Notes under the pieces: model-generated
The model's database searches: none
Told to the model about the DNA's origin: nothing
Seen by the model: only the letters and a program-made list of their open reading frames with translations
Position numbers and translations under genes: made by a program
In this document: positions 21,891-31,374 of the stretch, one piece after another
Layout: the number at the start of each line of letters is the position of its first letter
Numbering within the stretch: the first letter of the stretch is position 1
Assembly: GCF_028372415.1 (NCBI RefSeq)
Contig: NC_092875.1
Coordinates: 31,576,812-31,640,811 of the forward strand
DNA: 64,000 nucleotides
Direction of reading: 5' to 3'
Origin: Notamacropus eugenii
Lineage: Eukaryota; Chordata; Mammalia; Diprotodontia; Macropodidae

Positions 21891-22004
21891 GGGAGCCCAA
21901 CAGTTTTGAGATGTCCTACACTTAAAGTGCCCTGTTTCTCCAGTGAAGGGAGGGAGCTGCAGTTTCTTAGTAAAACTTGGTCATTATGATTAATCAGCAT
22001 TTCC

Positions 22005-22285
22005 ACCTTTCTTCTTTTCTTCCTCCTTCTCTCCCTCCCTTCATTTGTTCTTCACTTCCCATTCTTTCCCTTCCTTCTTTCTCTCCTTCCTTTCCTTTCT
22101 CCTTTCTTCCTCCCCTCCTCCTCTCCTTCCCTTCCTTCTTTTTCTTCTTCTTTTTTCACCCTTCCTTTCTTCCTTCCCTTCTTTCCTCCCTCCCTTCCTC
22201 TCTTCATTCCTTCTCTCTTTCCTTCCTTATTTCTTCTCTTCTTCCTTCCTTCCCTTCCTCCCTTCTTTCTTCCTCTCCATTCTTC
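22005..22285. repeat. Pyrimidine-rich (CCTT)n-like low-complexity tract
   Basis: About 280 bp of imperfect CTTC/CCTT units on the plus strand. The long serine/leucine/phenylalanine open frames across it are artefacts. Confidence 0.95.
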
Positions 22286-22309
22286 CTTCCATTTACATAA
22301 TATTATGTC

Positions 22310-22760
22310 ATTATTTTATAGCATTTTCCTTGCTCTGTTATTTCATTTTGAATCAGTTTCTATAAATGTCCCCAATGACCCTCTCAAGTCTTCATATTTA
22401 TTGTTTCTTACAGCACAGTAATATTCTAATTCATTCACGTATCACACTTTATTTAACCAGTCCTTGGTTGAGGAACATCTGCTATGACCCCGTTGTTTCT
22501 TTCTATAAAAAGTGCTGCTATAACTATTTTGTTGTAAATGGAATCTTTCTTTCTGTCTTTGACATCTTTAGGGTATATACCTACCAGTGTACTCTCTGGG
22601 TCAAAGGGCATGTATATTTTAGACATATTCTTAATATAATTTTGAATTACTTTCCAGAATGTTGGACCATTTCACAGTCTCACCAGTAGTATATTAGTGT
22701 GCCTGCATTCCAAAATTTCTCTAATATTGACAATTCTCATTTTTTCCCTATTTACTACAA
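22310..22760 (-). mobile_element. L1 ORF2 C-terminal / 3' region fragment
   Basis: The plus strand shows 'gggtatatacctaccagtg', 'ctctgggtcaaagggc', 'ttccagaatgttgg' and 'tcacagtctcaccag', the reverse complement of the well-known L1 segment near the end of ORF2. Frame not intact. Confidence 0.8.
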
Positions 22761-22774
22761 ACTGATATTTCTAA

Positions 22775-23110
22775 GTCATGCTGGCCATGGTAATTCACTA
22801 TTCAAGAAACTCCTTTGACTCTCTCTTGTCTCTAGGACAAAATACACAATCCTCTATTTGGTTTTTAAAGTCCTACAAAATCTTTCTCCAACCTGTTTTC
22901 TAGGTTTGTTGAATATTATTCTTCTTGTGGCCAAATTGGCCCATTGGCTGTTCTCTGAACAGGAAATGTCTCCCACCTTTGTCCTTACACAGACTATGCC
23001 TCATGCCTGGAGTGCCCTCCCTCCTTATCTCCATCTCATAGAACCCTAGTTCATCTCAAGTGCTATGTACAAGAAACCTATTCTGATCCCCAGTCCAAAT
23101 GCTGGTACCC
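22775..23110 (+). pseudogene. L2 LINE ORF2 C-terminus
   Basis: The open frame 22858-23049 contains VFKVLQNLSPTCF and MPHAWSALPPYLHLIEP, matching the L2 ORF2 end (FKALHNLAP..., AWNSLP...). It is followed by the 'caagaaacctattctgatcc' region of the 3' part. Broken upstream. Confidence 0.75.
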
Positions 23111-23149
23111 TCTTCCTCAGAAAATCATTTGTATATATTTGAGATATAT

Positions 23150-23353
23150 GTGCATGCATGTAAGATATATATATATAGACATATAGATATATAGATATAG
23201 TCTAAATATATATGCATGAGCACTCTATAATATGTTGTCTAAATATATATACACACATATTTTCACTGTGTATGTATGTATACGTGTATATATACATAAA
23301 TATATGTGTATACATACATATATACATATATGTGTGTATATACATGTATGTAT
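23150..23353. repeat. (TA)n/(TATG)n/(TACA)n AT-rich microsatellite
   Basis: Alternating TA, TATG and CATA units. The string 'tatgttgtctaaat' first appears here (about 23231) and recurs in the tandem duplication that follows. Confidence 0.9.
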
Positions 23354-23471
23354 GTATGTATATGTTGTCTAAATGAAGGAATGTGCTTAACTCACCATTA
23401 ACAAAAATGTAAGTATGTATATGTTGTCTAAATGAAGGAATGTGCTTAACTCACCATTAACAAAAATGTAT
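23354..23471. repeat. 59-bp direct tandem duplication
   Basis: Two adjacent, essentially identical units, each with 'tatgttgtctaaatgaagg' and 'cttaactcaccattaac'. The unit start shifts from 23361 to 23420, a 59-bp period. The near-identity implies a recent duplication. Confidence 0.95.
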
Positions 23472-23479
23472 GTCTCTGG

Positions 23480-24080
23480 AATCTGGCTCCTCTCTCTCTT
23501 CAACAGAGATCGCCATTTCTGCCTTAATGAGAAAAGGAGAAAGACCATGACTAGATGTTTTCTTCTTCCTTTTCTTTATCTCCAAAAGGAGAATAGCAGT
23601 ACATTTAGATCTATATTCCCCTTAGAATAATCCTGACCTTGGGCTATGATTTCTTTTTGAGGGGTTCAAAACAAAAGCCACTTTCTTGGTTTCTCTTAAA
23701 GGGGAAGATAGCTCTAAGTTTATACTTACCAGCTCCCACCAAATGCCGGTTACCCAAAAGAACCTCACAAATAGTGAATAGAGATTAAACTCATTTAACC
23801 AAGTAAATCATAGATGAAAATTGATGCAGATTAGAATATACTAGGAAATGCAAGAGTGAACGAGCTCTTTACATGTGAGTGAAATGGGATCTCTGAACAA
23901 ATCAAGGGAGCAAGCTTCATCTCACCAGAAGGAAAATCATTCCCTGAAGTCTCTAGGGAGATAAACTAGAGATTAGGGAAATGTTGAGAAGGTGTTTTCA
24001 CCTTTTTTAGCTTACAAAAATCTTTACACTCGGTATGTGTCTCTCCTGAAGAGTCTCTGGAATCACAAATGTCTCTCCCT
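23480..24080. other. Unassigned sequence, possibly an old element split by the MIR at 24083
   Basis: No gene. The text on both sides of the MIR (23640-24080 and 24346-24470) is similar in style, with 'gagagacatttctcc'-like motifs on each side, which suggests one host element. I cannot name it. Confidence 0.3.
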
Positions 24081-24082
24081 TT

Positions 24083-24345
24083 AGCTACGTGGTACAATGG
24101 CTAGAGTGCTGGACATAGAGTCAAGAAAGGAGTATAAATCTGACTTCACACACTTATTAGTCGTTTGACCCTGGGCAAGTCATTTCACTTCTGTCTGCTT
24201 CAATTTCCTTAATTGTAAAATGGCACATAATACTAGTACCTACCTCCCAGGGGTTATGTGAGGAACAGATGAGGTAATATGTGTAAAACACTTTGTGCAG
24301 GGCCTGATAAATATTAATTGCTTAATAAATATTTGTTCCCTTTCC
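24083..24345 (+). mobile_element. MIR/THER1-type CORE-SINE, full length
   Basis: 'agctacgtggtacaatgg', 'gaccctgggcaagtcatttc', 'taattgtaaaatgg', 'gaacagatgaggtaatatg' and an L2-like end 'gcttaataaatatttg' in order. Confidence 0.88.
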
Positions 24346-24489
24346 TCCCAAGAAATTGTCACCAATACTGTCCCTTATTCAACATTACCTTAATGTTCCC
24401 TCCACCAAGGGAGAGACATTTCTCCTCTTGAGAAAGAGAGCAGCACACGTCTTACCCACCCCTACCCAAGGTGGGAACTAGTCTTATGT

Positions 24490-24590
24490 ATATCTTATAT
24501 TTACTTTTATGTGTATAGATCATTTACTCACCAATAGAATATAAACTTCTTGAGGGCCAGGATTATTTCATTTTTGCATATATGTGATGA
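24490..24590 (+). mobile_element. L2 LINE 3' end
   Basis: 'ccaatagaatataaacttct' and 'tgagggccaggattattt' match the L2 3'UTR. Confidence 0.7.
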
Positions 24591-24699
24591 TCGACTCCAA
24601 GCAGATGATTCCCTAGGTCTTTATATTTATATAACCATCTGTCTCCTAAGCTTCAGTCTAGCAACAACCTTTTGGACAGTTAGAATAGACTGTCACATT

Positions 24700-24943
24700 T
24701 TGTTGTGGTTCAGTCATTTTATTTGTGCCTGACTTTGTGACCCCACTTGGGGTTTTCTTGGTGGATACTGGAGTGGTTTTCCGTTTCCTTCACCAACTCC
24801 TTTAAAAACGAGGAAACTGAGGCATACAGGGTTAGGTGACTTACCCAGAGTCACACAGCTAGTAAGTGTCTGAGGTTAGATTTGAACTCATGGAGATGAG
24901 TCTTCTTGGTTCAGGGCCACCGTGTACCTGACTACCATAGAAT
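24700..24943 (-). mobile_element. tRNA-derived SINE (gagaaggaaatgg type)
   Basis: 'gttgtggttcagtcatttt', 'gtgaccccacttgggg', 'gaggaaactgaggca', 'agtcacacagctagtaag' in reverse order. The tRNA head (plus-strand right end) is diverged. Confidence 0.88.
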
Positions 24944-24954
24944 GTCCCATAGAT

Positions 24955-25140
24955 GCCCTAGACTCAATCCATCCAAAACAAGATGCATGATCTTTCTTCT
25001 CAAGTTATTCTCCCTTCCAAACTTGAACATTACAGTCAAGCTATGACACCACGATCCTTCAATGTTGATAGTCTCAGTGTTGTTCTTGAATCTTCACCCT
25101 TGCTCACTCTGACTATCCAATGAGTTGCCACCTCAGTGGG
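24955..25140 (+). pseudogene. L2 ORF2 reverse transcriptase fragment (post-YADD region)
   Basis: The reading follows FLLKLFSLPN-like text and then the SLSVVLESSPLLTLTIQ segment, corresponding to the GVILDSSLSLTPHIQ block of L2 reverse transcriptase. It abuts an L2 fragment in the opposite orientation. Confidence 0.5.
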
Positions 25141-25470
25141 AATGGGATCAAGGAGGACTTCATCATGAAGGTGATGGCTGAATGGAGCTTTGAAAGCTAA
25201 GTATGAATTCAGGAGGTAACAAAAGGGAGGGAGGACATTCCTGGAAAAGGGAAAGCTTCTGCCAAAATACCAGGACAAGAAATCTCAGAGTGTATGCATA
25301 GGGATAGAGACTAGCCCATTTTGGCTGGGGTGTTGAGGTCGCACTAGACTATAGAGGGCCTTGAAGGCCAAACAAAGGATTACAAACATGACTCTTTAGG
25401 TAATAGGGAGCCACAGAAGATTTCTGAGCAGAGGACTGACCTGATTAATGAATAAAAGTGATTATGCAGG
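25140..25470 (-). mobile_element. L2 LINE ORF2 end/3' region
   Basis: The plus strand carries 'gagggccttgaaggccaaac', 'aatagggagccac' and 'gaggactgacctg', the reverse complement of the L2 ORF2 C-terminal zone. Confidence 0.65.
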
Positions 25471-25479
25471 ATTGTATAG

Positions 25480-25612
25480 TTAATAGAGAGGTGACTTGAG
25501 CTTCAGAAAGACCTGAAGTTCAAGTCTGTTCTCTGACCCATAATGACTGGGTGACTATGGTCAGACCATACAATTTCTCGGTGCTCAGACAAGTCTGTAT
25601 GATTAGAAGCTG
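25480..25612 (+). mobile_element. MIR-type SINE fragment
   Basis: 'cagaaagacctgaagttcaa', 'ctgacccataatgactggg' and 'caatttctcggtgct' resemble a diverged MIR core. Confidence 0.5.
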
Positions 25613-25621
25613 CAACAAGTC

Positions 25622-26140
25622 AATAATCATTTATTAAGAGCCACCAGTGTGCTAAACACTGTGTTAAGCCCCAAGGATTCAAAGAAAAGCAAAAACAGAA
25701 GCTCACAGTCTACTGGGGGAGATAATATGTAAACAACCAGGTAGATGCAAGATGTATGCTGAGTAGATGGAATGTAAGCTGATGGAGAAAGGCATTAGCA
25801 GCTGGGGAGCAGAGGGGACAGGGAAAGCCCTCTTAGAGTCGATGTGATTTAAGTTGAGTCTCAGAGGAAGTCAAGAAAACTAAGAGACAGAGGTGATGAG
25901 CTAAAGAGTTCCAGGTGTGGGACACAGCCAGTGAAAAGGCGCAGAGAGGGTAGTTGGAGATTCTTGGAGGAAGTGAAAGCAGGCCAGTGTTGCTGGATTG
26001 CAGAGAACATAACTGGAAAGGTAGGAAAGGGGTATAAAGAAGTTTAAATGGCAGACGAAGGTATTTATATTTGATCAGTGACAAGGGGCCACTGGCATTT
26101 GGTGATTAAAGGGTGATACCATCAGACCATAGTTTCAGAG
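25622..26140 (-). pseudogene. L2 LINE ORF2 C-terminus with 3'UTR
   Basis: The minus-strand frame 26084-25833 reads KYKYLRLPFKLLYTPFLPF, then SLPPRISNYPLCAFSLAVSH and TWNSLAHHL, an L2 ORF2 end. The 3'UTR continues to 'atcatttattaagagcc' at 25622 (plus strand). The frame is open for 83 codons but lacks the catalytic part. Confidence 0.7.
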
Positions 26141-26206
26141 CAGTTACTCATCTTTGTTGAACAAGGAAAGAAATGAGTGATAATAACGGTTATCATTTAT
26201 ATAATG

Positions 26207-26440
26207 TGTGGGGCTGCTAGATGGTGCAGTGGAGAGAGGGCCACGCCTGGAGGCAGGAAGACTTCTCTTCACTATCTGGCCTCAGACACTTACTAGCTGT
26301 GTGACCACTTCACTCACTCTGTTTCCCTCAGTTTTCTCATCTTAAAATGAGCTGGAGAAGGAAATGGCAAATGACTCCAGTATCTTTGCCAAGAAAAGCC
26401 CTAATGGGGTCGCAAAGAGTCAGGTATGACTGAAACTACT
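26207..26440 (+). mobile_element. tRNA-derived SINE (gagaaggaaatgg type) nested in MIR
   Basis: Complete: 'gctgctagatggtgcagtgg', 'cttactagctgtgtgacc', 'gagctggagaaggaaatggc', 'gccaagaaaagccctaatgg', 'ggtatgactgaaactactga'. It ends in an (AC)n tail. Confidence 0.92.
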
Positions 26441-26441
26441 G

Positions 26442-26442
<1 letters not shown>

Positions 26443-26482
<40 letters not shown>
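26443..26482. repeat. (AC)n microsatellite at a SINE 3' end
   Basis: About 20 perfect AC units directly after the SINE tail. Confidence 0.97.
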
Positions 26483-26486
<4 letters not shown>

Positions 26487-26650
26487 CTTACTATGTGCCA
26501 GAGACTGTGTTAAGCACTTTACAATTATTATTTCACTTGATCCTCACAATAACCCTGGGAAGTAAGTGTTTTTATTATCCCCCTTTTACATATGAGGAAA
26601 CTGAGGCAGACAGAGGTTGGTTCCCTATCCACTGAGCCATCTAGCTGACC

Positions 26651-27089
26651 TACTAGGAGATTATATTGATGAGATTGTTCTAGGCATATGGAAATGAGCA
26701 AATGTATTGGTGTAGATGGCAGGGGGCCAATATTAGAGATATTAGAGATGTGGAAGAGGAAGCCAATTATCTTTGGTGAAAATGAAACTAAAAAGCCGCT
26801 CAGCATGGTGGGAAGCACACCAGAGAAGGAATCTGGGGCTAGAACCCAGGTCCTTACGATTTCTTCTCTTGTGGCCTTTAAAAAGGTCCTTCAGACACAC
26901 ATTTTCCATCTGTCTGTAGAGAGGTGGTGGACTACAGGTACTTCATGAGGCATACATTTTCTGTGTCAGTTTGCTTTGGTTGGCTGCACCTACTTGTAAC
27001 AATAAATTCTTTGGGGAGTAACAGTGATGTAAAAAAGGAAGCAATGTTGATAAAAACAATCAAAAGAAAGAGAAGGATCATTCTCTCTT
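26651..27089. other. No assignable feature
   Basis: About 440 bp without a repeat or gene signature. Confidence 0.4.
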
Positions 27090-27285
27090 CAGAAGTTCCC
27101 AAAGTAGGCAATACCGCCCTCTGAGGGGTGCTGGAAAGATCCGGGGGTGTTAGTAGCCTTGGAAGCAATTGGGGGGCATTGAATAAAGATAAAGGGGATG
27201 GTGGAAGTATGAGGAAAGAAGAGGAGAGAAGAAAATTTTGAAAATCGTTCATATATGATTCATCTGTTGTAGAACTGAGTTGTTG

Positions 27286-27405
27286 TGTTCGTCCTTCGTT
27301 ATTGAAGAAGACCATGACATCAGAGAAATGATCACATGATTTGCACTTGACTTTGTTTTGAGTGAGCGAGGGCTGTGCAAAGTCATCAGCCTTTCTCTTC
27401 CTCTG
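27286..27405 (-). mobile_element. RTE-tailed composite SINE, 5'-truncated
   Basis: Only the terminal ~120 bp are present: 'gttcgtccttcgttattg', 'gacatcagagaaatgatc', 'gacttgttttgagtgag'-like text. It lies in opposite orientation to the copy at 27605. Confidence 0.85.
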
Positions 27406-27604
27406 TAACAGTTAAAGTCATAGTGACTACATTATTTTCCCAATAGACACACAAAATTCAAATTATAACCCATCCGTGGTCAAATCGACCGACAGATTTT
27501 AAGCAAGTGTTGGCAGGTGAGCATGTTGCGCATTGTCAGGAAATCTAGCATGCTTTGGTGGGAATATGTGTAAGTAATGACTTCTTTACAATACAATACT
27601 AGTT

Positions 27605-27917
27605 AAGGGCAGCTAGGTGGTGCACCAGTGCAGGAGTCAGGAGGATCTGAGTTCAAATCTCACCTCAAACACTTGACAGTCACTAGCTGTCTGACCTTGG
27701 ACAAGTCACTTAACCTCAATTGCCTCATCCTGGGTCATCTCCAGTTATCCTGATAAATATCTGGTCTCTGGATTCAGATGGCTCTGGAGGAGAAGTGAGG
27801 CTGGTGACCTGCACAGCCCTCCCTCACTCAAAACAAAGTCAAGTGCAAGTCATGTCATCATTTCTCTGATGGCATGGTTTTCTTCAGCAACAAAAGACAA
27901 ACACACACACACACACT
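27605..27917 (+). mobile_element. RTE-tailed composite SINE, full length
   Basis: 'gggcagctaggtggtgca', 'gagttcaaatctcacctc', 'gacaagtcacttaacctcaa', 'cctcatcctgggtcatc', 'caaagtcaagtgcaagtcat' and an (ac)n tail. A small deletion removes part of the head ('gtggatagagc'). Confidence 0.93.
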
Positions 27918-28174
27918 ATACAATTACATGATTCAATATTGTGCCATCAAAACTTCAATGCAGAAAAGCCATGCAAATTTACATTGAATTATTTAATTTA
28001 AGATGTGTCATTTTTTAAAAAAGACAATTTATATATTTTGAAATGACGCAAATTAAAATAACATTAAAGGATTCAAGAAAGTTGATTTTGGGGGGGGGGG
28101 GGGAGCCATGGAGTAAATGTTGTTTTTTTTTAATGGGGCTGTAGGCCAAATAAATTTGGGAATCTCTGCTCTAG

Positions 28175-28300
28175 ATCATAGATTCTCTGAGGCAATCTTT
28201 ACAGGTAAGAAAACTGAGTGCAGAGAGGAGGAATGTGAACTCAGATCCTCTAGCTTAAGAGACAGTTTGTACTCTACTGTCCCACACTGTTAAGTTGTAG
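28175..28300 (-). mobile_element. MIR-type fragment
   Basis: 'gatcatagattctctgagg', 'caggtaagaaaactgagtg' and 'gtgaactcagatcctc' in reverse MIR order. Confidence 0.65.
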
Positions 28301-28447
28301 GTCAGTTATTATTTTTCTCTTCACTATTATTATCCTCCTTGTGGGAAGCAGCTTCTCCAACCTGAGGAATCCCATGACTGGGTACCAAATTTTCCCATTC
28401 TGTGTCATCCTCTGATTCTTTGAGGACATACCTTATCTCCCCCTTCC

Positions 28448-28562
28448 AGACCTGAAGCTCCCTGAGGTCAGGGACCATGAATTGTTCATCTCTACGTCCA
28501 ACTCAACACCTAGTGGAGGGCCCCACAGATAGAAGATACTTATATTTGCCAAGCTGAATGAA
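28448..28562 (+). mobile_element. L2 LINE 3' end
   Basis: 'cctgaagctccctgaggtca', 'gggaccatgaattgttcatc' and 'caacacctagtgg' match the L2 3'UTR. Confidence 0.7.
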
Positions 28563-29228
28563 ATTGCAGTTTCAGGTGGAAAAAAATGTTTCTGAAATGC
28601 GCTCTTATTAGGAGAGAGGCAACTTCCTGGGCTATGTCTGGAAAACCTGTTTGCTCAGCTGCCTTTGGAGTTAAAGCCCCCTCTGTACAGCTTCCTGTTC
28701 CACCTGGGAGCTCTGAAGGGGGCAGAGTCTGGGCCAACACAGGTCTCTTTGTGTGCTCCTACCAGACCCTTCTCAAGCACTCAAGGTCAAGGTCACAAAC
28801 TCAGTTTCTCATTGGAGAGCCTTTGCCATCCCCTCAGCAACTTGCTTGCTTCTCAGGGCAAGTCCTTGGACTGGAATTCTTCAAAAAAAGTGTTTTAAAA
28901 ATACCTGGAGCTCCTAGGGCATCCCGTTTTAGAAGCCTTTCCATGCCTTTCAGCTCATATGTTTTTCTTATTTATGGTCGGGAAAACTGAAGCAGAAAAA
29001 AATTAGGACAACCTACATTGACAGCCTCATCTCCCATAACTCATTTGTATGAAGTTTCTTCTTTGGCCAAATTGATGCAATCACTGTCTCCCTCCTCCCA
29101 AAAAACATATCTTCTACTTTCCTGATGGTCAAACCCTTGATTCCACTCTCTTCTTGTCCAGACTGCCATAATTTGTCTCTCATCTTTACATACGTGAATC
29201 CAATCACCCTTCAAAGTTTTGATCAAGG
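28563..29228. other. Repeat-poor tract
   Basis: About 670 bp with no repeat signature. A 134-codon frame at 28586-28990 shows no domain, repeat or recognised relative and overlaps other open frames, so it is not called a gene. Confidence 0.4.
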
Positions 29229-29437
29229 TCATAGAACCATGAATCTCAGGCTTGGAAGGACCTTTAAGAATATAAAACAGAATGTCACAACAGGGAGGGG
29301 CCTTAGAACAGGGAAAATCCAAGTTGAGAGGATTCTCAGGACAGAGAATATTAGAACTGGGAGGGCTATAAGAATATGGAATGTCAAAGATGGAAGGACC
29401 CTTAAAATATAGAAAGCTAGTACTGAAAGTGTTCTAG
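29229..29437 (-). repeat. Array of ~33-bp MIR-tail-derived units (about 6)
   Basis: Repeating 'agaat(a/g)t-agaactgggaggg-cttaga' units, such as 'gaatgtcacaacaggg', 'gaatattagaactggg' and 'gaatgtcaaagatgg', with spacing near 33 bp. The unit matches the reversed MIR tail text 'ggtcccttccagctct'. The same unit recurs at 35384, 47401, 54113 and 54940. Confidence 0.85.
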
Positions 29438-29439
29438 GA

Positions 29440-29868
29440 GTATGTGATTGATGAGTCATGCAGGTCAGGCTAGTCTTTTTTTTTTTAATCCCCTAAAAGG
29501 TAGACAAGCTGTCCCTAGATTTGATTGGTCCAAGGGACTAAGGTGAGTGCTGCTTGATTTCCTGCCGTCCTACCTAGATCACAAAAGGTCAGCCCACCAG
29601 AAGCCAGGGCCCCTCACACTTGGAATGGGCAAACCACCACATCCTGCTGATCATATGAGTTTCTATAAGGAGATGTCTAAACAAGTGGTGTATCCTTGCT
29701 GAGTGTCCTTTCTGTGCTCTGGTTAAGCAAACCTTCTTTTGTTAACTGTTACATTGGCCTGTGAATATATCATTTCATTCTAATTCTGAACTTCAGGTAC
29801 TAACCAGCCTGAATCAGGCCTGGTCTACAGAAGAGGCTGTCCACATTACACTCAATACATGAATCCCT
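29440..29868. other. No assignable feature
   Basis: About 430 bp without recognisable repeat or gene. A short T run lies at 29476-29486. Confidence 0.4.
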
Positions 29869-29869
29869 T

Positions 29870-30107
29870 CTTTTTGTTGTCATTTCAATTGTGTCAAACT
29901 CTCCATGATCACTTTTTTGGGGTTTCTTAGCAAAGAATGGTTTGCCATTTCCTTCTCCAGCTCATTTTACAAATGAGAGAACTGAGGTAGTGTGAAATGA
30001 TTTGCCCAGGGTCACACAGAGCTAGTATGTGTCTGAGGCGGGATTGGAACTCAGGTCTTCCTGACTCTAGGCATGCCTTCTATCCACTGCACCAACTAGC
30101 TACCCTG
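29870..30107 (-). mobile_element. tRNA-derived SINE (gagaaggaaatgg type), full length
   Basis: 'ttttgttgtcatttcaattg', 'ttgccatttccttctccagc', 'tgcccagggtcacacagagc', 'ggtcttcctgactctagg' and 'ctatccactgcaccaactag' in reverse order. Confidence 0.92.
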
Positions 30108-30439
30108 AGGGCCTTCTGCAACAACAATATAAGAGCTAGCCTCTGATCTTCTGCTCCAACTGAACTTGGTTGCCTTTTTCCCCATCTAACTGTACAAAAC
30201 ATACCTGAGACTCAGGTCTCTGTCTTCTAGGACTGGCTAGAGTCTGGTTGGCTTCTGCTTTGGCTCACAGAAGGGGAGATAAGTCAGCTAATTCTCACCA
30301 CCAGAAACTGTACCTGGGATCTTAGCTTAGGAAGGTATTTCTTTGTAAGAGTAAAATAGTGAGAATCTAGTGAGACTCACCTGACTCAACCCCAGGTTTA
30401 TCCTTCTTAACTTCTTCAACTCTGTGTTGGAGAAGGCTT
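30108..30439. other. No assignable feature
   Basis: About 330 bp without repeat or gene signature. Confidence 0.4.
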
Positions 30440-30985
30440 CTAGAGCTTGTATCATCTACTTTTGGGGGGATGATACTGGGAATTCCCATTTAGAAGAATC
30501 ATCTAAAGCCTGCTTGAAGGCCTCCCTTCCTCAGGAGGTAGCCCTTTCTATTTTTCTGAGACAGCATCAATCCTTAGGAAACTTTTCCTTACATAAACTA
30601 GAGATATACTTTTCCTGAAACTTCAGCCCATTGCTCCTGGGTAATCTCTTTTTGTCCAGGCAGAATAATCCCTCTTCTACATGACTCCATAGACTTAAAG
30701 CATCAAAGAGGATAATAAATTTAGAGGGAGAAGTGACCTGAGAGATCACTGAATTCAATTATCTCATTTTACAGATGAGGAAACTGAGTCTTTGAGGGGT
30801 TAAATAACTTGGCCAGGATCACATGGCATGTACCAACTGCGGGAGGTTTCTGACTTCCCAATCCAGTACTCTGTTTGCTACCCCTCGCTGGCTCTGAAAG
30901 CAACTACTAGGTCTATTCTAAGTCCTCTTTTCTCCAGGGTAAACATTCCGTTTTTTCAACTAAGCCTCATACAACTCGATTTCTG
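30440..30985 (-). mobile_element. CR1/L3 LINE 3' region, split by a MIR
   Basis: The plus strand shows 'gcctgcttgaaggcctccct', 'ctcaggaggtag', 'gcccattgctcctggg', 'ataatccctcttctacatga' and, after the MIR, 'tcttttctccagggtaaac', the reverse complement of the CR1/L3 3' zone in continuous order. This is the opposite orientation to the copy at 6602. Confidence 0.7.
30700..30878 (-). mobile_element. MIR nested in CR1/L3
   Basis: 'ctcattttacagatgaggaa', 'actgagtctttgagggg', 'ggccaggatcacatgg' interrupt the CR1 text. Confidence 0.75.
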
Positions 30986-31325
30986 GCAGCTAGGCAGCAC
31001 TACAGTGCACAAAGTCCTGGACATGGAGTCAAGAAAACCTGAGTTTAAATCCATCCTCAGATACTTTTTATCTGTGTGACCCTGGGCAAGTCACTTCACC
31101 TTTATCTCCTTCATCTGTAAAAAGTGGGGATAATAATAGCCCCTGCCTCCCAGGGCTATTGTGAGGATCAAATAGATTATAATTATAACAGCACAGTTCC
31201 TGGCACACCTTTTTTCCTTTTTCTTCCCCTGTGAAATGGAGTCTCTTAGAAGGGGTATGACATTGGACAAGTGATTTCACTTACTCAGGCCTCAGTTTCA
31301 CCATCTGTACATGCAAACAAAAGAA
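30986..31325 (+). mobile_element. MIR/THER CORE-SINEs (two in a row)
   Basis: 30986-31210 is near complete ('ggcagctaggcagcactaca', 'gtgaccctgggcaagtcact', 'ctcccagggctattgtgagg'). 31245-31325 is a second fragment ('gacattggacaagtgatttc', 'ctcaggcctcagtttcacca'). Confidence 0.85.
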
Positions 31326-31374
31326 ACCATTCTATCTTTTTCAGGGGATGGTGAGGAGTAAGCATCATGAGCAC

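Larger units (their letters stand above)
26172..26650 (-). mobile_element. MIR/THER CORE-SINE split by a younger SINE
   Basis: 26172-26206 ('taataacggttatcatttat') and 26484-26650 ('gcttactatgtgccagag', 'gatcctcacaataaccctgg', 'gaggaaactgaggcagac') form one reverse MIR. The SINE at 26207 and its (AC)n tail sit between. Confidence 0.85.
27090..28168 (+). mobile_element. hAT/Charlie-type DNA transposon remnant with two SINEs inside
   Basis: The left end 'cagaagttcccaaagtagg' with 'taccgccctctg' and right end 'aaatttgggaatctctg' are terminal inverted repeats of the CAG-TTCCCAAA type. The interior has the purine-rich left subterminal text ('gggggtgttagtagcc') and an AT-rich right half with a 14-bp G run at 28090-28103. 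No transposase frame is visible. SINEs at 27286 and 27605 inserted later. Confidence 0.65.

Noticed and set aside
28586..28990. 134-codon frame in a repeat-poor tract
   Set aside because: No domain, no recognised relative and overlapping alternative frames. Without splice or expression evidence I treat it as chance.
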